Below are positions 8,073 through 16,533 of a stretch of 64,000 nucleotides of DNA, piece by piece. The position numbers and the translations under genes are program-made. The notes under the pieces were generated by a model, which saw only the letters and a list, made by a program, of their open reading frames with translations, ran no database searches and was not told where the DNA came from. Source of the stretch: Dietzia alimentaria 72 (GTDB lineage: Bacteria; Actinomycetota; Actinomycetes; Mycobacteriales; Mycobacteriaceae); assembly GCF_000226215.1 (NCBI RefSeq), contig NZ_AGFF01000008.1:124001-188000 (forward strand), given 5' to 3'. Position 1 is the first letter of the stretch. Each line of letters begins with the position of its first letter.

Positions 8073-9054
8073 CTTCGAGCAACAGGTGGGTTGTCCCGAC
8101 TTCGGTCATCGCGTGCCCGGCGGCGGGGACGATGTGCAGCTCTGACCCCGGCCACGCCGCGTGCAGCTCCCACGCGTTGGCCACCGGACACACCACGTCG
8201 TAGCGCCCGTGCACGATCACCGCCGGCAGATGAACTATGCGGTCCATCCGGTCCAGTATCGAGGCGCCGTTCAGGAATGCGTCGTTGACGAAGTAGTGGT
8301 TCTCGATTCGGGCGAACGCGAGCGCAAATCGGTCCGGGTCGCCGAAGACTCCAGCAGGGCGGGGGAGCAGGGTGGACGTTGACTTCTCCCAGGTAGTCCA
8401 CGCCCGCGCCGCGACGAGCTCCATCTCAGCGTCCCCGCAGTGCAGGAGTCGGTGGTAGGAGGCCACATGGTCGTACCCGGACTGCAGCACGGCGTCTGCG
8501 CCGTCGGCGGCGATCAGGGGCGCGAGATAACCCTCCCATTCGTCGGGGAACAGGTGTGCGGCTCCGCCTCGATAGAACCAGTCGATCTCCGACGGCCTGC
8601 ACAGGAAGATTCCCCGCAGCACGAGGCCGCGGACCCGGTCGGGGTGTTCTTGCGCGTAGGCCAGCGCCAGTGTTGATCCCCATGAACCTCCGAACACCAG
8701 CCAGCGCTCGACCCCTAGGTGCTCACGCACCCGCTCGAGATCGGCCACCAGATGCCAGGTCGTGTTGACGGCGAGGTCGGCGCCGTCGGCCACGTGCGGG
8801 GTACTGCGCCCGCAGCCGCGCTGGTCGACCAGGATGATCCGGTAGGCAGCGGGATCGAACATCTGGCGGTGGGCCGGGCTGGTACCGCCACCGGGGCCGC
8901 CGTGGAGAAAAACCACCGGGGCACCGTCGGGATTGCCCGAGCACTCCCAGTAGAGCTCCTGGCCGTCGCCCACCTCGAGCATGCCGCTGTTGTGGGGTTC
9001 GATCCTCGGGTATAGGGCGTGCCGCCCGCCGCGCCCGGGGTCTTGTGAAGCCAC
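8050..9054 (-). CDS. pip: Proline iminopeptidase (S33 alpha/beta hydrolase)
   Basis: A 334-residue cytosolic peptidase releasing N-terminal proline. It shows the family's HGGPGGG oxyanion-hole motif, DQRGCGRS, the nucleophile elbow GGSWGS, and the late Asp (GRYDVVCP) and His (AAGHAM) of the triad. The N-terminus LYPRIEPHNSGMLEVGDG is typical of the family, so I chose the GTG 2 nt downstream of the panB stop rather than the internal ATG 70 nt later. The tight junction suggests a panB-pip operon. The 3' end overlaps the monooxygenase gene tail-to-tail. Confidence 0.93.
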   Translation of the reverse strand: MASQDPGRGGRHALYPRIEPHNSGMLEVGDGQELYWECSGNPDGAPVVFLHGGPGGGTSPAHRQMFDPAAYRIILVDQRGCGRSTPHVADGADLAVNTTWHLVADLERVREHLGVERWLVFGGSWGSTLALAYAQEHPDRVRGLVLRGIFLCRPSEIDWFYRGGAAHLFPDEWEGYLAPLIAADGADAVLQSGYDHVASYHRLLHCGDAEMELVAARAWTTWEKSTSTLLPRPAGVFGDPDRFALAFARIENHYFVNDAFLNGASILDRMDRIVHLPAVIVHGRYDVVCPVANAWELHAAWPGSELHIVPAAGHAMTEVGTTHLLLEATDHFRP

Positions 9055-9056
9055 GA

Positions 9057-9920
9057 TCAGAAGGAGTGGTCGGGCCCGGGAAAGGCGCGCGAACGCACTT
9101 CCGCGCCGTATTGGCGTGCGGCGTCGCGCAGACCGTCGGCGAGCGCCGCATACTTTTTGACGAACTTGGCGGTGCGGCCGGTGCCATAGCCGGCCATGTC
9201 CTGCCAGACCAGAACCTGGGCGTCGCAGCCGTTTCCGGCGCCGATGCCGACCGTGGAGATTTCCAGCTCGTCGGTGACCTCGCGGGCCAGTTCGGCGGGC
9301 ACCATCTCCATGACCACCGAGAACGCCCCGGCCTCCTGGACGGCTCGGGCGTCGGCGCGCAGTTCGTCTGCGGCGTCGCCGCGACCCTGAACACGGAAGC
9401 CACCCAGGCCGTTGACCGACTGCGGGGTGAAGCCGATGTGTGCCATGACGGGGATCCCGGCCTCGACGATCGCCCGGATCTGCGGTGCCATCCGAACGCC
9501 GCCCTCGAGTTTGACGGCCTGGGCGCCACCTTCCTTCATCATGCGGGTGGCCGCGGCGACCGCCATCGCGGGCGAGCCCTCGTAGCTGCCGAACACCAGG
9601 TCCGCCACGACCAGCGCCCTGGGGGCGCCACGGGTGACAGCCCGCACCAGGGGGATCATCTCGTCCTCGGTGATCGGGACGGTGGTGTCGTAGCCGTAGA
9701 CCACGTTGGCCGCCGAATCGCCGACCAGAAGGACGGGGATCCCGGCTTCCTGGAAGAGCTGCGCAGAGACGAAGTCGTAGGCGGTGAGCATGGGCCACGG
9801 TTCACCGGCGGCCTTCATCTCGGCCAGGTGGTGGATGCGCGTCACACGGGTGAGTCCCTGCTGCACCGCGTCCGGTGCGTCACCGGATCCGTAGACGGGA
9901 CTATCGGGGTTCTCGCTCAT
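9057..9920 (-). CDS. panB: 3-methyl-2-oxobutanoate hydroxymethyltransferase
   Basis: PanB (287 residues) makes ketopantoate from 2-oxoisovalerate and 5,10-methylene-tetrahydrofolate, the first step to pantothenate and CoA. Recognisable blocks are [26 protein letters not shown] (metal ligand Asp), [32 protein letters not shown] and [20 protein letters not shown]. The ATG follows GAGGAAGG at a good distance. It is syntenic with mycobacterial panB (Rv2225) next to glnA2. panC and panD are not in the window. It is probably the first gene of an operon with the downstream iminopeptidase. Confidence 0.96.
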   Translation of the reverse strand: MSENPDSPVYGSGDAPDAVQQGLTRVTRIHHLAEMKAAGEPWPMLTAYDFVSAQLFQEAGIPVLLVGDSAANVVYGYDTTVPITEDEMIPLVRAVTRGAPRALVVADLVFGSYEGSPAMAVAAATRMMKEGGAQAVKLEGGVRMAPQIRAIVEAGIPVMAHIGFTPQSVNGLGGFRVQGRGDAADELRADARAVQEAGAFSVVMEMVPAELAREVTDELEISTVGIGAGNGCDAQVLVWQDMAGYGTGRTAKFVKKYAALADGLRDAARQYGAEVRSRAFPGPDHSF

Positions 9921-10066
9921 GGGGGTGTGGCCTTCCTCGGGTGACCTCGAGGCCGGCCGTGGCCGGTCCCCGGGTGGGCAGGGGGCGGTGACGAAAGTGC
10001 TATCCGTCGCCGACGAGTCTGCCACGCGCGCCCCGCGGGGGTCGGCGTGCGTGGTGCGAGGTGGAT

Positions 10067-10093
10067 GTCACACGGACGTAACACGACAGGCAC
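10067..10093 (+). promoter_or_regulatory. Possible GlnR-type half-sites before glnA2
   Basis: GTCAC-n6-GTAAC-n6-GGCAC abuts the -10 hexamer of glnA2 and covers the -35 position. The first half-site fits gTnAC; the second fits GaAAc only loosely. Weak evidence, but the promoter belongs to a nitrogen gene. Confidence 0.3.
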
Positions 10094-10099
10094 TAGGTT
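10094..10099 (+). promoter_or_regulatory. -10 TAGGTT, leaderless start of glnA2
   Basis: TAGGTT ends 7 nt before the glnA2 ATG and no Shine-Dalgarno is present, indicating transcription starting at or next to the A of ATG. Confidence 0.5.
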
Positions 10100-10106
10100 G
10101 GACGCC

Positions 10107-11447
10107 ATGAACCGCCAGCAGGAGTACGTGCTCAGGACCCTCGAGGAACGCGACATCCGGTTCGTCCGGCTCTGGTTCACGGATGTCCTCGGCACCCTCA
10201 AGTCCGTTGCTGTCGCGCCGGCCGAACTCGAGGGGGCGTTCGGGGAGGGGATCGGCTTCGACGGCTCAGCCATCGAGGGTTTCTCCCGGGTCTCGGAGGC
10301 GGACACCGTCGCCAAGCCGGACCCGTCGACATTCCAGGTTTTGCCCTGGGCCCACGACGACGGCGGCCAGCACTCCGCCCGCATCTTCTGCGACATCTTC
10401 AACCCGGACGGCAGCCCCAGCTGGGCGGACCCGCGGCACGTGCTGCGCCGACAGCTCAACAAGGCCGCCGACCTGGGCTTCTCCTGCTACGTGCACCCGG
10501 AGATCGAGTTCTTCCTGTTCAAGGACCTGGACACGGACGGTGCCGAGCCTGTCCCCACCGACAACGGCGGTTACTTCGACCAGGCGGTGCACGACACGGC
10601 CCCGCATTTCCGCCGCCACGCGATCGAGGCGCTCGAGGCCATGGGCATCTCCGTGGAGTTCTCGCACCACGAGGGCGCCCCGGGGCAGCAGGAGATCGAC
10701 CTGCGCTACGCCGACGCGCTGAGTATGGCGGACAACATCATGACGTTCCGGTACATCGTCAAGGAGGTGGCCATGAACAACGGGGTGTGGGCGTCGTTCA
10801 TGCCTAAGCCGCTACGCGACCACCCGGGCTCGGCCATGCACACCCACATGAGCCTGTTCGAGGGCGACACCAACGCGTTCCACGACCAGGACGATGAGTA
10901 TCAGATGTCGGCCACGGCGAAGTCGTTTGTCGCCGGCATCCTGCGTCACTCGCCGGAGTTCTCCGCGGTGACCAACCAGTGGGTCAACTCCTACAAACGA
11001 CTTATCGGTGGCGGGGAGGCTCCCACCGCGGCCACCTGGGGCCGGGCCAACCGGTCGGCGCTCGTGCGGGTGCCCATGTACACGCCCAACAAGGCGTCGT
11101 CCCGCCGGATCGAGGTACGTAGTCCGGACTCGGCCTGTAACCCGTACCTGGCGTACGCGGTGATGTTCGCCGCGGGCATCAAGGGCGTGCAGGAGGGATA
11201 CGAGTTGCCGCCGGAGTCCGAGGACGACGTGTGGACCATGAGTCGCAGGGAACGGCGCGCGATGGGGTACACGGACCTGCCGGGCAGCCTCGAGCAGGCA
11301 CTCGACGCGATGGAGGAGTCCGAGCTGGTGGCAGAAGCGCTCGGCGAGCACGTCTTCGAGTTCTTCCTGCGCAACAAGCGTCGCGAGTGGCAGGAGTACC
11401 GCAACGACGTGACCCCCTACGAGCTGCGCAACTACCTGAGTCTGTGA
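10107..11447 (+). CDS. glnA2: Glutamine synthetase, GlnA2 type
   Basis: A 446-residue type I glutamine synthetase (ATP, glutamate and ammonium to glutamine) of the shorter alpha subgroup, like Rv2222c. Visible motifs: the FVRLWFTDVLG beta-grasp start, GIGFDGSAIEGF, the metal-binding EIEFFLF and HHEGAPGQQEIDLRYADAL, the ATP region KPLRDHPGSAMHTHMSL, the substrate loop NRSALVRVP and the SPDSACNPYLAYAVMFAAG block. It is followed by glnE. The start is the ATG with a -10 hexamer 7 nt before it; the frame continues upstream by 20 codons without homology. In mycobacteria GlnA2 is dispensable and GlnA1 supplies most activity. Confidence 0.95.
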   Translation: MNRQQEYVLRTLEERDIRFVRLWFTDVLGTLKSVAVAPAELEGAFGEGIGFDGSAIEGFSRVSEADTVAKPDPSTFQVLPWAHDDGGQHSARIFCDIFNPDGSPSWADPRHVLRRQLNKAADLGFSCYVHPEIEFFLFKDLDTDGAEPVPTDNGGYFDQAVHDTAPHFRRHAIEALEAMGISVEFSHHEGAPGQQEIDLRYADALSMADNIMTFRYIVKEVAMNNGVWASFMPKPLRDHPGSAMHTHMSLFEGDTNAFHDQDDEYQMSATAKSFVAGILRHSPEFSAVTNQWVNSYKRLIGGGEAPTAATWGRANRSALVRVPMYTPNKASSRRIEVRSPDSACNPYLAYAVMFAAGIKGVQEGYELPPESEDDVWTMSRRERRAMGYTDLPGSLEQALDAMEESELVAEALGEHVFEFFLRNKRREWQEYRNDVTPYELRNYLSL

Positions 11448-11461
11448 TCGGAGGGGGCATC

Positions 11462-14400
11462 GTGAGCCGGGACTCTTCGAGGCCTCGCCTCCCCAGCCCG
11501 GGTCGGCTCGGCCTGCTCGACAACCGGGCCACCGAGTGGTTGGGCTACCTGGGGTGGGACGACGACGACGCCGTCCAGATGCTCTGGGCGTTGTCGCGTG
11601 CTCCCGATCCGGATCTGGCGCTCGGTGCGCTCGTCCGGCTGCGGGAGTCACTGGCCTCGGAATCCCACGGCACGAGCTCGTCCGCGCGTGCCGGGACGGA
11701 GGCTGGAGTCGCGGCACTGGATTCAGCCCTCCGGTCCGAGCCTGAGCTCCGGGCGCGGTTGCTGGGTTTGCTGGGCTCGTCGAGCGCGCTCGGGGACCAC
11801 CTCGTGGCGGATCCCACCCGCTGGGCGTCGCTCCGGTCGGACCTGCCGTCGCGAGAAGACGTCCTGGCCGCCATGCTCGGGTCCGTCGAGGCGGTGCCCG
11901 AGGAGCCGGTCGAGGGGGCTCCCGAGCCGACCCAGTCGGCCGACCTGCGGAGTGTGGGCACCTACCGGGCGAAGCTCACGGGCGGCGCTGCGGTAGCGGT
12001 CCTGCGCTCAGCCTACCGAGATCAGGTGGCGCTGCTGGCAGCACATGACGTGGCCCCGACAGTCGAGGACGCCGCGCCGGTACTGGCCTTCACCGACGTG
12101 GGGACGCGCTTGTCCGATCTCGCGGACGCTGCCCTGACGGCGGCGCTGGCCGTGGCCGTGACCACCGTCTACCCCGATTCCCCGATGCCCGCGCGACTGG
12201 GCGTAGTGGCCATGGGCAAGGGCGGTGCCCGCGAGCTCAACTACATCTCCGACGTGGACGTGATCTTCGTCTCCGAACCCGCAGACGCCCGGACCGCGCG
12301 CGTGGCGGGGGAGACGATGCGCATCGGGTCGATGGCCTTCTTCGAGGTCGACGCAGCACTGCGACCGGAGGGTAAATCCGGGGAGCTCGTGCGGACCCTG
12401 GAGTCCCACTCCGCCTACTACAAGCGTTGGGCAAAGACCTGGGAGTTCCAGGCGCTGCTCAAGGCCCGCCCCATGACCGGCGACCTGGCGCTGGCCGAGG
12501 AGTACCACGCCACCGTCCACCCCATGGTGTGGACCGCCGCGGAACGCGAGGACTTCGTCCACGACGTCCAGGCCATGCGCCGGCGGGTGGAGCAGAATGT
12601 CCCGGAAGCTCTGCGCGAACGCGAACTCAAGCTGGGGCGCGGGGGATTGCGCGATGTGGAGTTCGCGGTACAGCTGCTTCAGATGGTCCACGGGCGCACA
12701 GACGAGGACCTCCGGGTCACGAGCACTGTCGACGCATTGGCGGCCCTGCGCGCTGGCGGGTACATCGCCCGCGAGGACGGGGCCGAACTCCTGGCCGCCT
12801 ACGAGTTCTTGCGACTGCTCGAACACCGGCTCCAGTTGCAGCGCTACAAGCGGACTCACATGCTCCCGGAGGACCACGACGAGGAGGCCTACCGCTGGCT
12901 GGCCAGGGCTTCGCTCATCAAGCCGAACGGGCCCCGTGACGCAGCCCAGGTGCTGCGTCGCGAGCTGATGGGAATCCGTCGTCGGGTGCGTCGCCTGCAC
13001 TCGAAACTGTTCTACAGGCCCCTGCTCGACTCGATTGCCTCCTATGACGCTGAGGCGTTGTCGCTGAGTCCCGAGGCCATGGAACGTCAGCTCGCGGCCC
13101 TGGGCTTCGGCGCGCCCCGCAACGCGCTCGGGCACCTGCGTGCGCTCGCCGGCCAGAACAACCGTCGCGGCCGGATCCATGCGCTGCTGCTGCCCACGTT
13201 CATGGAGTGGCTCGCGGACACCCCGGATCCCGACGGCGGATTGCTCGCGTATCGCCGTCTGAGCGAGGAGAACCAGGAGATCACCTGGTTCCTGCGCACC
13301 CTGCGGGACGACAGCATCGTGGCCCGCCGCCTGGTGACCGTCCTGGGCACGTCGGCGTTCGTCTCCGAGCTGCTCCTGCGTAACCCGGAGGTGATCCCTG
13401 ACCTCACTGACGGAGCCGAGGGACCGGTGTTGATGGCATCGCAGGTGTCTGACATCGCCTCTGCTCTCGCTGCTTCCGCCGCGCGACATCCGACCCCGGA
13501 GCGCGTGATCGCCGCCGCGCGGTCACTCCGCCGCGCCGAACTGGCCCGGGTAGGTGCCGCCGACGTGCTGCGGATGATCTCCGTTCCCGAAGTCGGCAAG
13601 CGGTTGTCCGCCATCTGGCGTGCGGTCCTCGAAGCGTCGTTGGCCTCGGTGACCCGCGATATGGTGCCCGCGGGTGGAACCCCACCGGCCCGGCTCGCGT
13701 ACATCGGCATGGGCCGGCTGGGCGGGGATGAGCTGTCCTACGGCTCGGACGCGGACGTGTTGATCGTGTGCGATCCGGTCGAGGGCGCCACGGACGACGA
13801 CGCGGTCAAGTGGGCCACCCAGGTGGCTGAACGGGTGGGCAGGCTGCTGTCCTCGCCGTCGTCGGATCCGCCGCTGGATCTCGACGCGGACCTCCGTCCC
13901 GAGGGCCGCAGCGGTCCGCTGGTGCGGACGCTGGCCTCCTACCGCGCCTACTACGCCAAATGGGCGGAGACCTGGGAGCTGCAGGCGCTATTGCGAGCGT
14001 CGTTCGCGGCGGGCGACCGTGAGCTCGGGCTGGACTTCCTCCACATGATCGATGTGTTCCGCTATCCGGAGGAGGGCGTCCCGCCGAAGGTCGTGCAACA
14101 GATCCGCCGGATGAAGGCCCGCATCGACTCCGAACGGCTCCCGCGCGGGGCCGACCCGGCAACACACACCAAGCTCGGGCGTGGCGGACTGGCCGACGTG
14201 GAGTGGTGCGCGCAATTACTCACCATGAAGCACGCCGCCCGCGTGCCAGGCCTGCACACCACATCGACCCTCGAGGCCCTGGACGCCGCTGCCTCCGCCG
14301 AACTTCTGTCCGAGGGGGAACGCGATGCTCTGGTCAAGTCCTGGCTGATGGCCGGGCATGCCCGCAACGCGCTGGTCCTCGCGCGGGGCAAGGCGGTGGA

Positions 14401-14548
14401 CCAGCTCCCCGGGCAGGGCCCGATCCTGGCCGCGGTCTCGATGATCTGTACGGGCTCCGGTGACGGCGCGGAGTTCCTCAATGAGTATCTACGCGTGACC
14501 CGCCTCGGGCGCCGGGCGGTGGATCACGTGTTCTGGGGCGAGGTCTAG
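11462..14548 (+). CDS. glnE: Bifunctional glutamine synthetase adenylyltransferase/deadenylase
   Basis: A 1028-residue GlnE, which adds AMP to (and removes it from) a conserved Tyr of glutamine synthetase to tune its activity. Two nucleotidyltransferase modules are visible: the N-terminal adenylyl-removing domain with GKGGARELNYISDVDVIF, and the C-terminal adenylyl-transferase domain with GMGRLGGDELSYGSDADVL. Each is followed by a KLGRGGL-DVE segment and a helical domain. The GTG has a strong GGAGGGGG Shine-Dalgarno and lies 14 nt after glnA2. The likely target is Tyr406 of GlnA1 encoded about 6 kb away. Length and architecture are normal. Confidence 0.96.
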   Translation: MSRDSSRPRLPSPGRLGLLDNRATEWLGYLGWDDDDAVQMLWALSRAPDPDLALGALVRLRESLASESHGTSSSARAGTEAGVAALDSALRSEPELRARLLGLLGSSSALGDHLVADPTRWASLRSDLPSREDVLAAMLGSVEAVPEEPVEGAPEPTQSADLRSVGTYRAKLTGGAAVAVLRSAYRDQVALLAAHDVAPTVEDAAPVLAFTDVGTRLSDLADAALTAALAVAVTTVYPDSPMPARLGVVAMGKGGARELNYISDVDVIFVSEPADARTARVAGETMRIGSMAFFEVDAALRPEGKSGELVRTLESHSAYYKRWAKTWEFQALLKARPMTGDLALAEEYHATVHPMVWTAAEREDFVHDVQAMRRRVEQNVPEALRERELKLGRGGLRDVEFAVQLLQMVHGRTDEDLRVTSTVDALAALRAGGYIAREDGAELLAAYEFLRLLEHRLQLQRYKRTHMLPEDHDEEAYRWLARASLIKPNGPRDAAQVLRRELMGIRRRVRRLHSKLFYRPLLDSIASYDAEALSLSPEAMERQLAALGFGAPRNALGHLRALAGQNNRRGRIHALLLPTFMEWLADTPDPDGGLLAYRRLSEENQEITWFLRTLRDDSIVARRLVTVLGTSAFVSELLLRNPEVIPDLTDGAEGPVLMASQVSDIASALAASAARHPTPERVIAAARSLRRAELARVGAADVLRMISVPEVGKRLSAIWRAVLEASLASVTRDMVPAGGTPPARLAYIGMGRLGGDELSYGSDADVLIVCDPVEGATDDDAVKWATQVAERVGRLLSSPSSDPPLDLDADLRPEGRSGPLVRTLASYRAYYAKWAETWELQALLRASFAAGDRELGLDFLHMIDVFRYPEEGVPPKVVQQIRRMKARIDSERLPRGADPATHTKLGRGGLADVEWCAQLLTMKHAARVPGLHTTSTLEALDAAASAELLSEGERDALVKSWLMAGHARNALVLARGKAVDQLPGQGPILAAVSMICTGSGDGAEFLNEYLRVTRLGRRAVDHVFWGEV

Positions 14549-14607
14549 CGGCGGGGATCAGGGTGGGGCAAGGGTCGTCCCCGATGCGCGCAGGGCGTGC
14601 GCGCCGT

Positions 14608-14613
14608 TAACCT
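14608..14613 (+). promoter_or_regulatory. -10 TAACCT, leaderless start of small ORF
   Basis: TAACCT ends 6 nt before the ATG of the 123-residue protein gene, with no Shine-Dalgarno. Confidence 0.5.
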
Positions 14614-14619
14614 GGGAAC

Positions 14620-14991
14620 ATGCCTGTAACGATGAACCTCACCCTCACCCTCGACGGCGTCACCTATGGCGAGCTGTACGAGTTCGTCGACGCCGTCCGC
14701 GCCGCAGGTGTTCCCGCCGACGAACATGTCCGCTGCCTCGGCTCCGACGACAAGGGCGACCGCTTCGAGATAGAACTCGGCCCGGACCGCCGCCGCTCGG
14801 GTGCCGCCCGCGCGGCCTCGGGAGCCCTCGTCGGTGAGCCCGTCGGTCCGACCCGTGGCCCCTCGTCCCCGACCTCATCGTCCCCCTCGATCGCGTCGGT
14901 CGCCGAGACCGTCCGGTCGATGGTGCGCAACGGTGACGACCTGGATCGGGTGATCGCCGCCCTCGGAGACCTGCGCAAGTTCCTGCGTTGA
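14620..14991 (+). CDS. Hypothetical protein, two-part architecture
   Basis: A 123-residue protein I do not recognise. Residues about 1-60 look like a compact alpha/beta unit (NLTLTLDGVTYGELYEFVDAVRAAGV, then CLGSDDKGDRFEIELGPD). A Ser/Pro/Gly-rich linker follows (about 62-92), then a helical C-terminus SVAETVRSMVRNGDDLDRVIAALGDLRKFLR. No signal peptide or membrane segment is seen. The start is supported by the leaderless -10. The TGA stop overlaps a TTG start of the EEP gene (TTGA), suggesting translational coupling with that membrane-anchored hydrolase. Confidence 0.7.
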   Translation: MPVTMNLTLTLDGVTYGELYEFVDAVRAAGVPADEHVRCLGSDDKGDRFEIELGPDRRRSGAARAASGALVGEPVGPTRGPSSPTSSSPSIASVAETVRSMVRNGDDLDRVIAALGDLRKFLR

Positions 14992-15953
14992 CCACACGCC
15001 GCCCGTTCGCGCGGGCCACGGGGGTGCTGGCAGTTCTCGTCGCCGCGGTGGGTATAGCCCTCCATCATTGGCGCTCCGAGGCTCCGGCAGTCCTGGTTCT
15101 GGCGACGTTCGCGGTGGCGTTGTGGCTGTTCTCCGTGATCGCTCTGGCCGCCGCCGTGCGCGCCCGGTCTGCGGTGCTGGGGGGCATCGCCGTCGTGTTG
15201 CTGGGGGCCGGGGTGGTCCAGTACAGCCCGCTGGTGGCGTCGCCGCGGGACATCGACGACGACAAAGGCGTTGGGCTGCGGGTGATGGTCCAAAACCTCG
15301 AGTTCGGACGGGCCGCGCCACACGACGTGCTCCGGGCGGTCCGCGACGGCGGGGTGGATCTCCTGATGACCGTGGAGACGACCCCGGAGTCGGCGGATGC
15401 GCTGCGCACCGCCGGGATAGTTACCCTGCTTCCGCACGAGGCGGTGGTGGCGGCCCCGGGTGCACAGGGAGTGGGCGTCTGGTCGCGATACCCGCTCACT
15501 GCGCCGGAGTCGATCCCCGGATTCAGTCTCGGCGCCGTCAGAACGTCGATGGTGGGCCCCGGTGGACCGGTGACGGTGGTGGCGGTCCACCCCGTGGCCC
15601 CGGTGTTCGACGCCGGCGCCGCGGTCGCGGAGGCCGATCTACTCCGCGGCTATCTGGGCGGACTGCCAGGGCCCGCACCAGTGGTGGTGGGCGGTGACTT
15701 CAACGCCACCTGGGACCACGTCCGATTCCGGGATCTGCGCGGGCTCGGTTACACGGACTCCGTCTCCGGCGGCGGCGACGGGTGGGTGCGCACCTGGCCG
15801 ACGGACCGATGGTTCCCCCCGTTGATCGGTATCGACCACATTCTGGCCCGCGGCGTCGTGGGAGTGGGCCAGACGCAGACCGTGGACGTGGCGCGAAGCG
15901 ACCACCGAGGAGTCACGGCGACGGTGCGTCTGCACTCCAGGTGGCCCCGGTGA
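14988..15953 (+). CDS. Membrane-anchored endonuclease/exonuclease/phosphatase family protein
   Basis: A 321-residue protein with about three N-terminal membrane helices (residues 9-90: GVLAVLVAAVGIAL, AVLVLATFAVALWLFSVIALAA, AVLGGIAVVLLGAGVV) and a C-terminal EEP (DNase I-like) domain. EEP motifs seen: MVQNLEF (with Asn), TVETTPE (metal-binding Glu), VVGGDFNATWDHVRF and the terminal IDHILARG plus SDHRGVTATV. The active domain probably faces outside. Members cleave phosphodiesters or phospholipid head groups; the substrate is unknown. The start is TTG at the stop of the previous gene, so the call depends on translational coupling. Confidence 0.85.
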   Translation: MTTRRPFARATGVLAVLVAAVGIALHHWRSEAPAVLVLATFAVALWLFSVIALAAAVRARSAVLGGIAVVLLGAGVVQYSPLVASPRDIDDDKGVGLRVMVQNLEFGRAAPHDVLRAVRDGGVDLLMTVETTPESADALRTAGIVTLLPHEAVVAAPGAQGVGVWSRYPLTAPESIPGFSLGAVRTSMVGPGGPVTVVAVHPVAPVFDAGAAVAEADLLRGYLGGLPGPAPVVVGGDFNATWDHVRFRDLRGLGYTDSVSGGGDGWVRTWPTDRWFPPLIGIDHILARGVVGVGQTQTVDVARSDHRGVTATVRLHSRWPR

Positions 15954-15955
15954 CC

Positions 15956-15961
15956 TAGCAT
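15956..15961 (+). promoter_or_regulatory. -10 TAGCAT, leaderless start of lipoprotein
   Basis: TAGCAT ends 7 nt before the second ATG of the lipoprotein frame, which argues for that Met over the one 9 nt upstream. Confidence 0.45.
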
Positions 15962-15968
15962 GCGGACC

Positions 15969-16520
15969 ATGAGTTCACGTTCTCATCTGACCGCATCCGG
16001 CTTCGCGGCTGTCGCGCTCGCCGTGACCCTGGCGGCGTGCGGCGGGACGACCGTTGACGGGCAGGCTCCGGAGGTCTCGTCCGAGCAGGGGACCTCGGCC
16101 GCGACATCGAGCTCCGCGTTCGCGCAGGAGCGGCCCGAGAAGCCGACCGGGCCGGTCCCGTCCCCGCCCCCGCAGTCCCCGGCGTCTGAACCAATGCCGG
16201 GTGAACCCGATCCGCTGCCCGCGCCTGACGCCGAGGGCGAGCCCGCACCGCCGGAAGCGCGGGGCGAGCCCGCACCCCCGGAACCGGGCGGCGGGGACTT
16301 TGTTGCACTGCTCGAGCGTCGTGGCGTGGTGATGCCCGGGGGAGTGGATCCGGTGGCCACCGCCACTGAGGCCTGCAGTCGCTTCGACGACGGACAGCAG
16401 ATGGATGAGGTGTCGGGCTGGCTGGGCGAGCGCGGCGGACTCGATCGGGACGGTCAGGGCTACTTCCTCGGGGCCGCCGTGGGCACCTACTGCCCGGAGA
16501 ACTTCCCCAAGCTCGGTTGA
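15969..16520 (+). CDS. DUF732-domain lipoprotein
   Basis: A secreted lipoprotein of 183 residues. A short Arg-containing N-terminus and hydrophobic stretch (AAVALAVTLAA) end in the lipobox LAAC, with the lipidated Cys near residue 24. A long Pro/Glu/Ala-rich linker with repeated GEPAPPE units follows (about 45-105). The C-terminal part (FVALLERRGVV-x-GVDPVATATEACSRFDDG, then AAVGTYCPE) resembles DUF732, common in mycolata surface proteins. Function unknown. A Met 9 nt upstream is an alternative start; the -10 spacing favours this one. Confidence 0.8.
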   Translation: MSSRSHLTASGFAAVALAVTLAACGGTTVDGQAPEVSSEQGTSAATSSSAFAQERPEKPTGPVPSPPPQSPASEPMPGEPDPLPAPDAEGEPAPPEARGEPAPPEPGGGDFVALLERRGVVMPGGVDPVATATEACSRFDDGQQMDEVSGWLGERGGLDRDGQGYFLGAAVGTYCPENFPKLG

Positions 16521-16533
16521 GACTGGCTCGAGG

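Noticed and set aside
12008-13489. 493-codon minus-strand frame inside glnE
   Set aside because: Antisense shadow of a well-supported adenylyltransferase; His/Gln/Arg-rich composition typical of reverse frames in high-GC genes.
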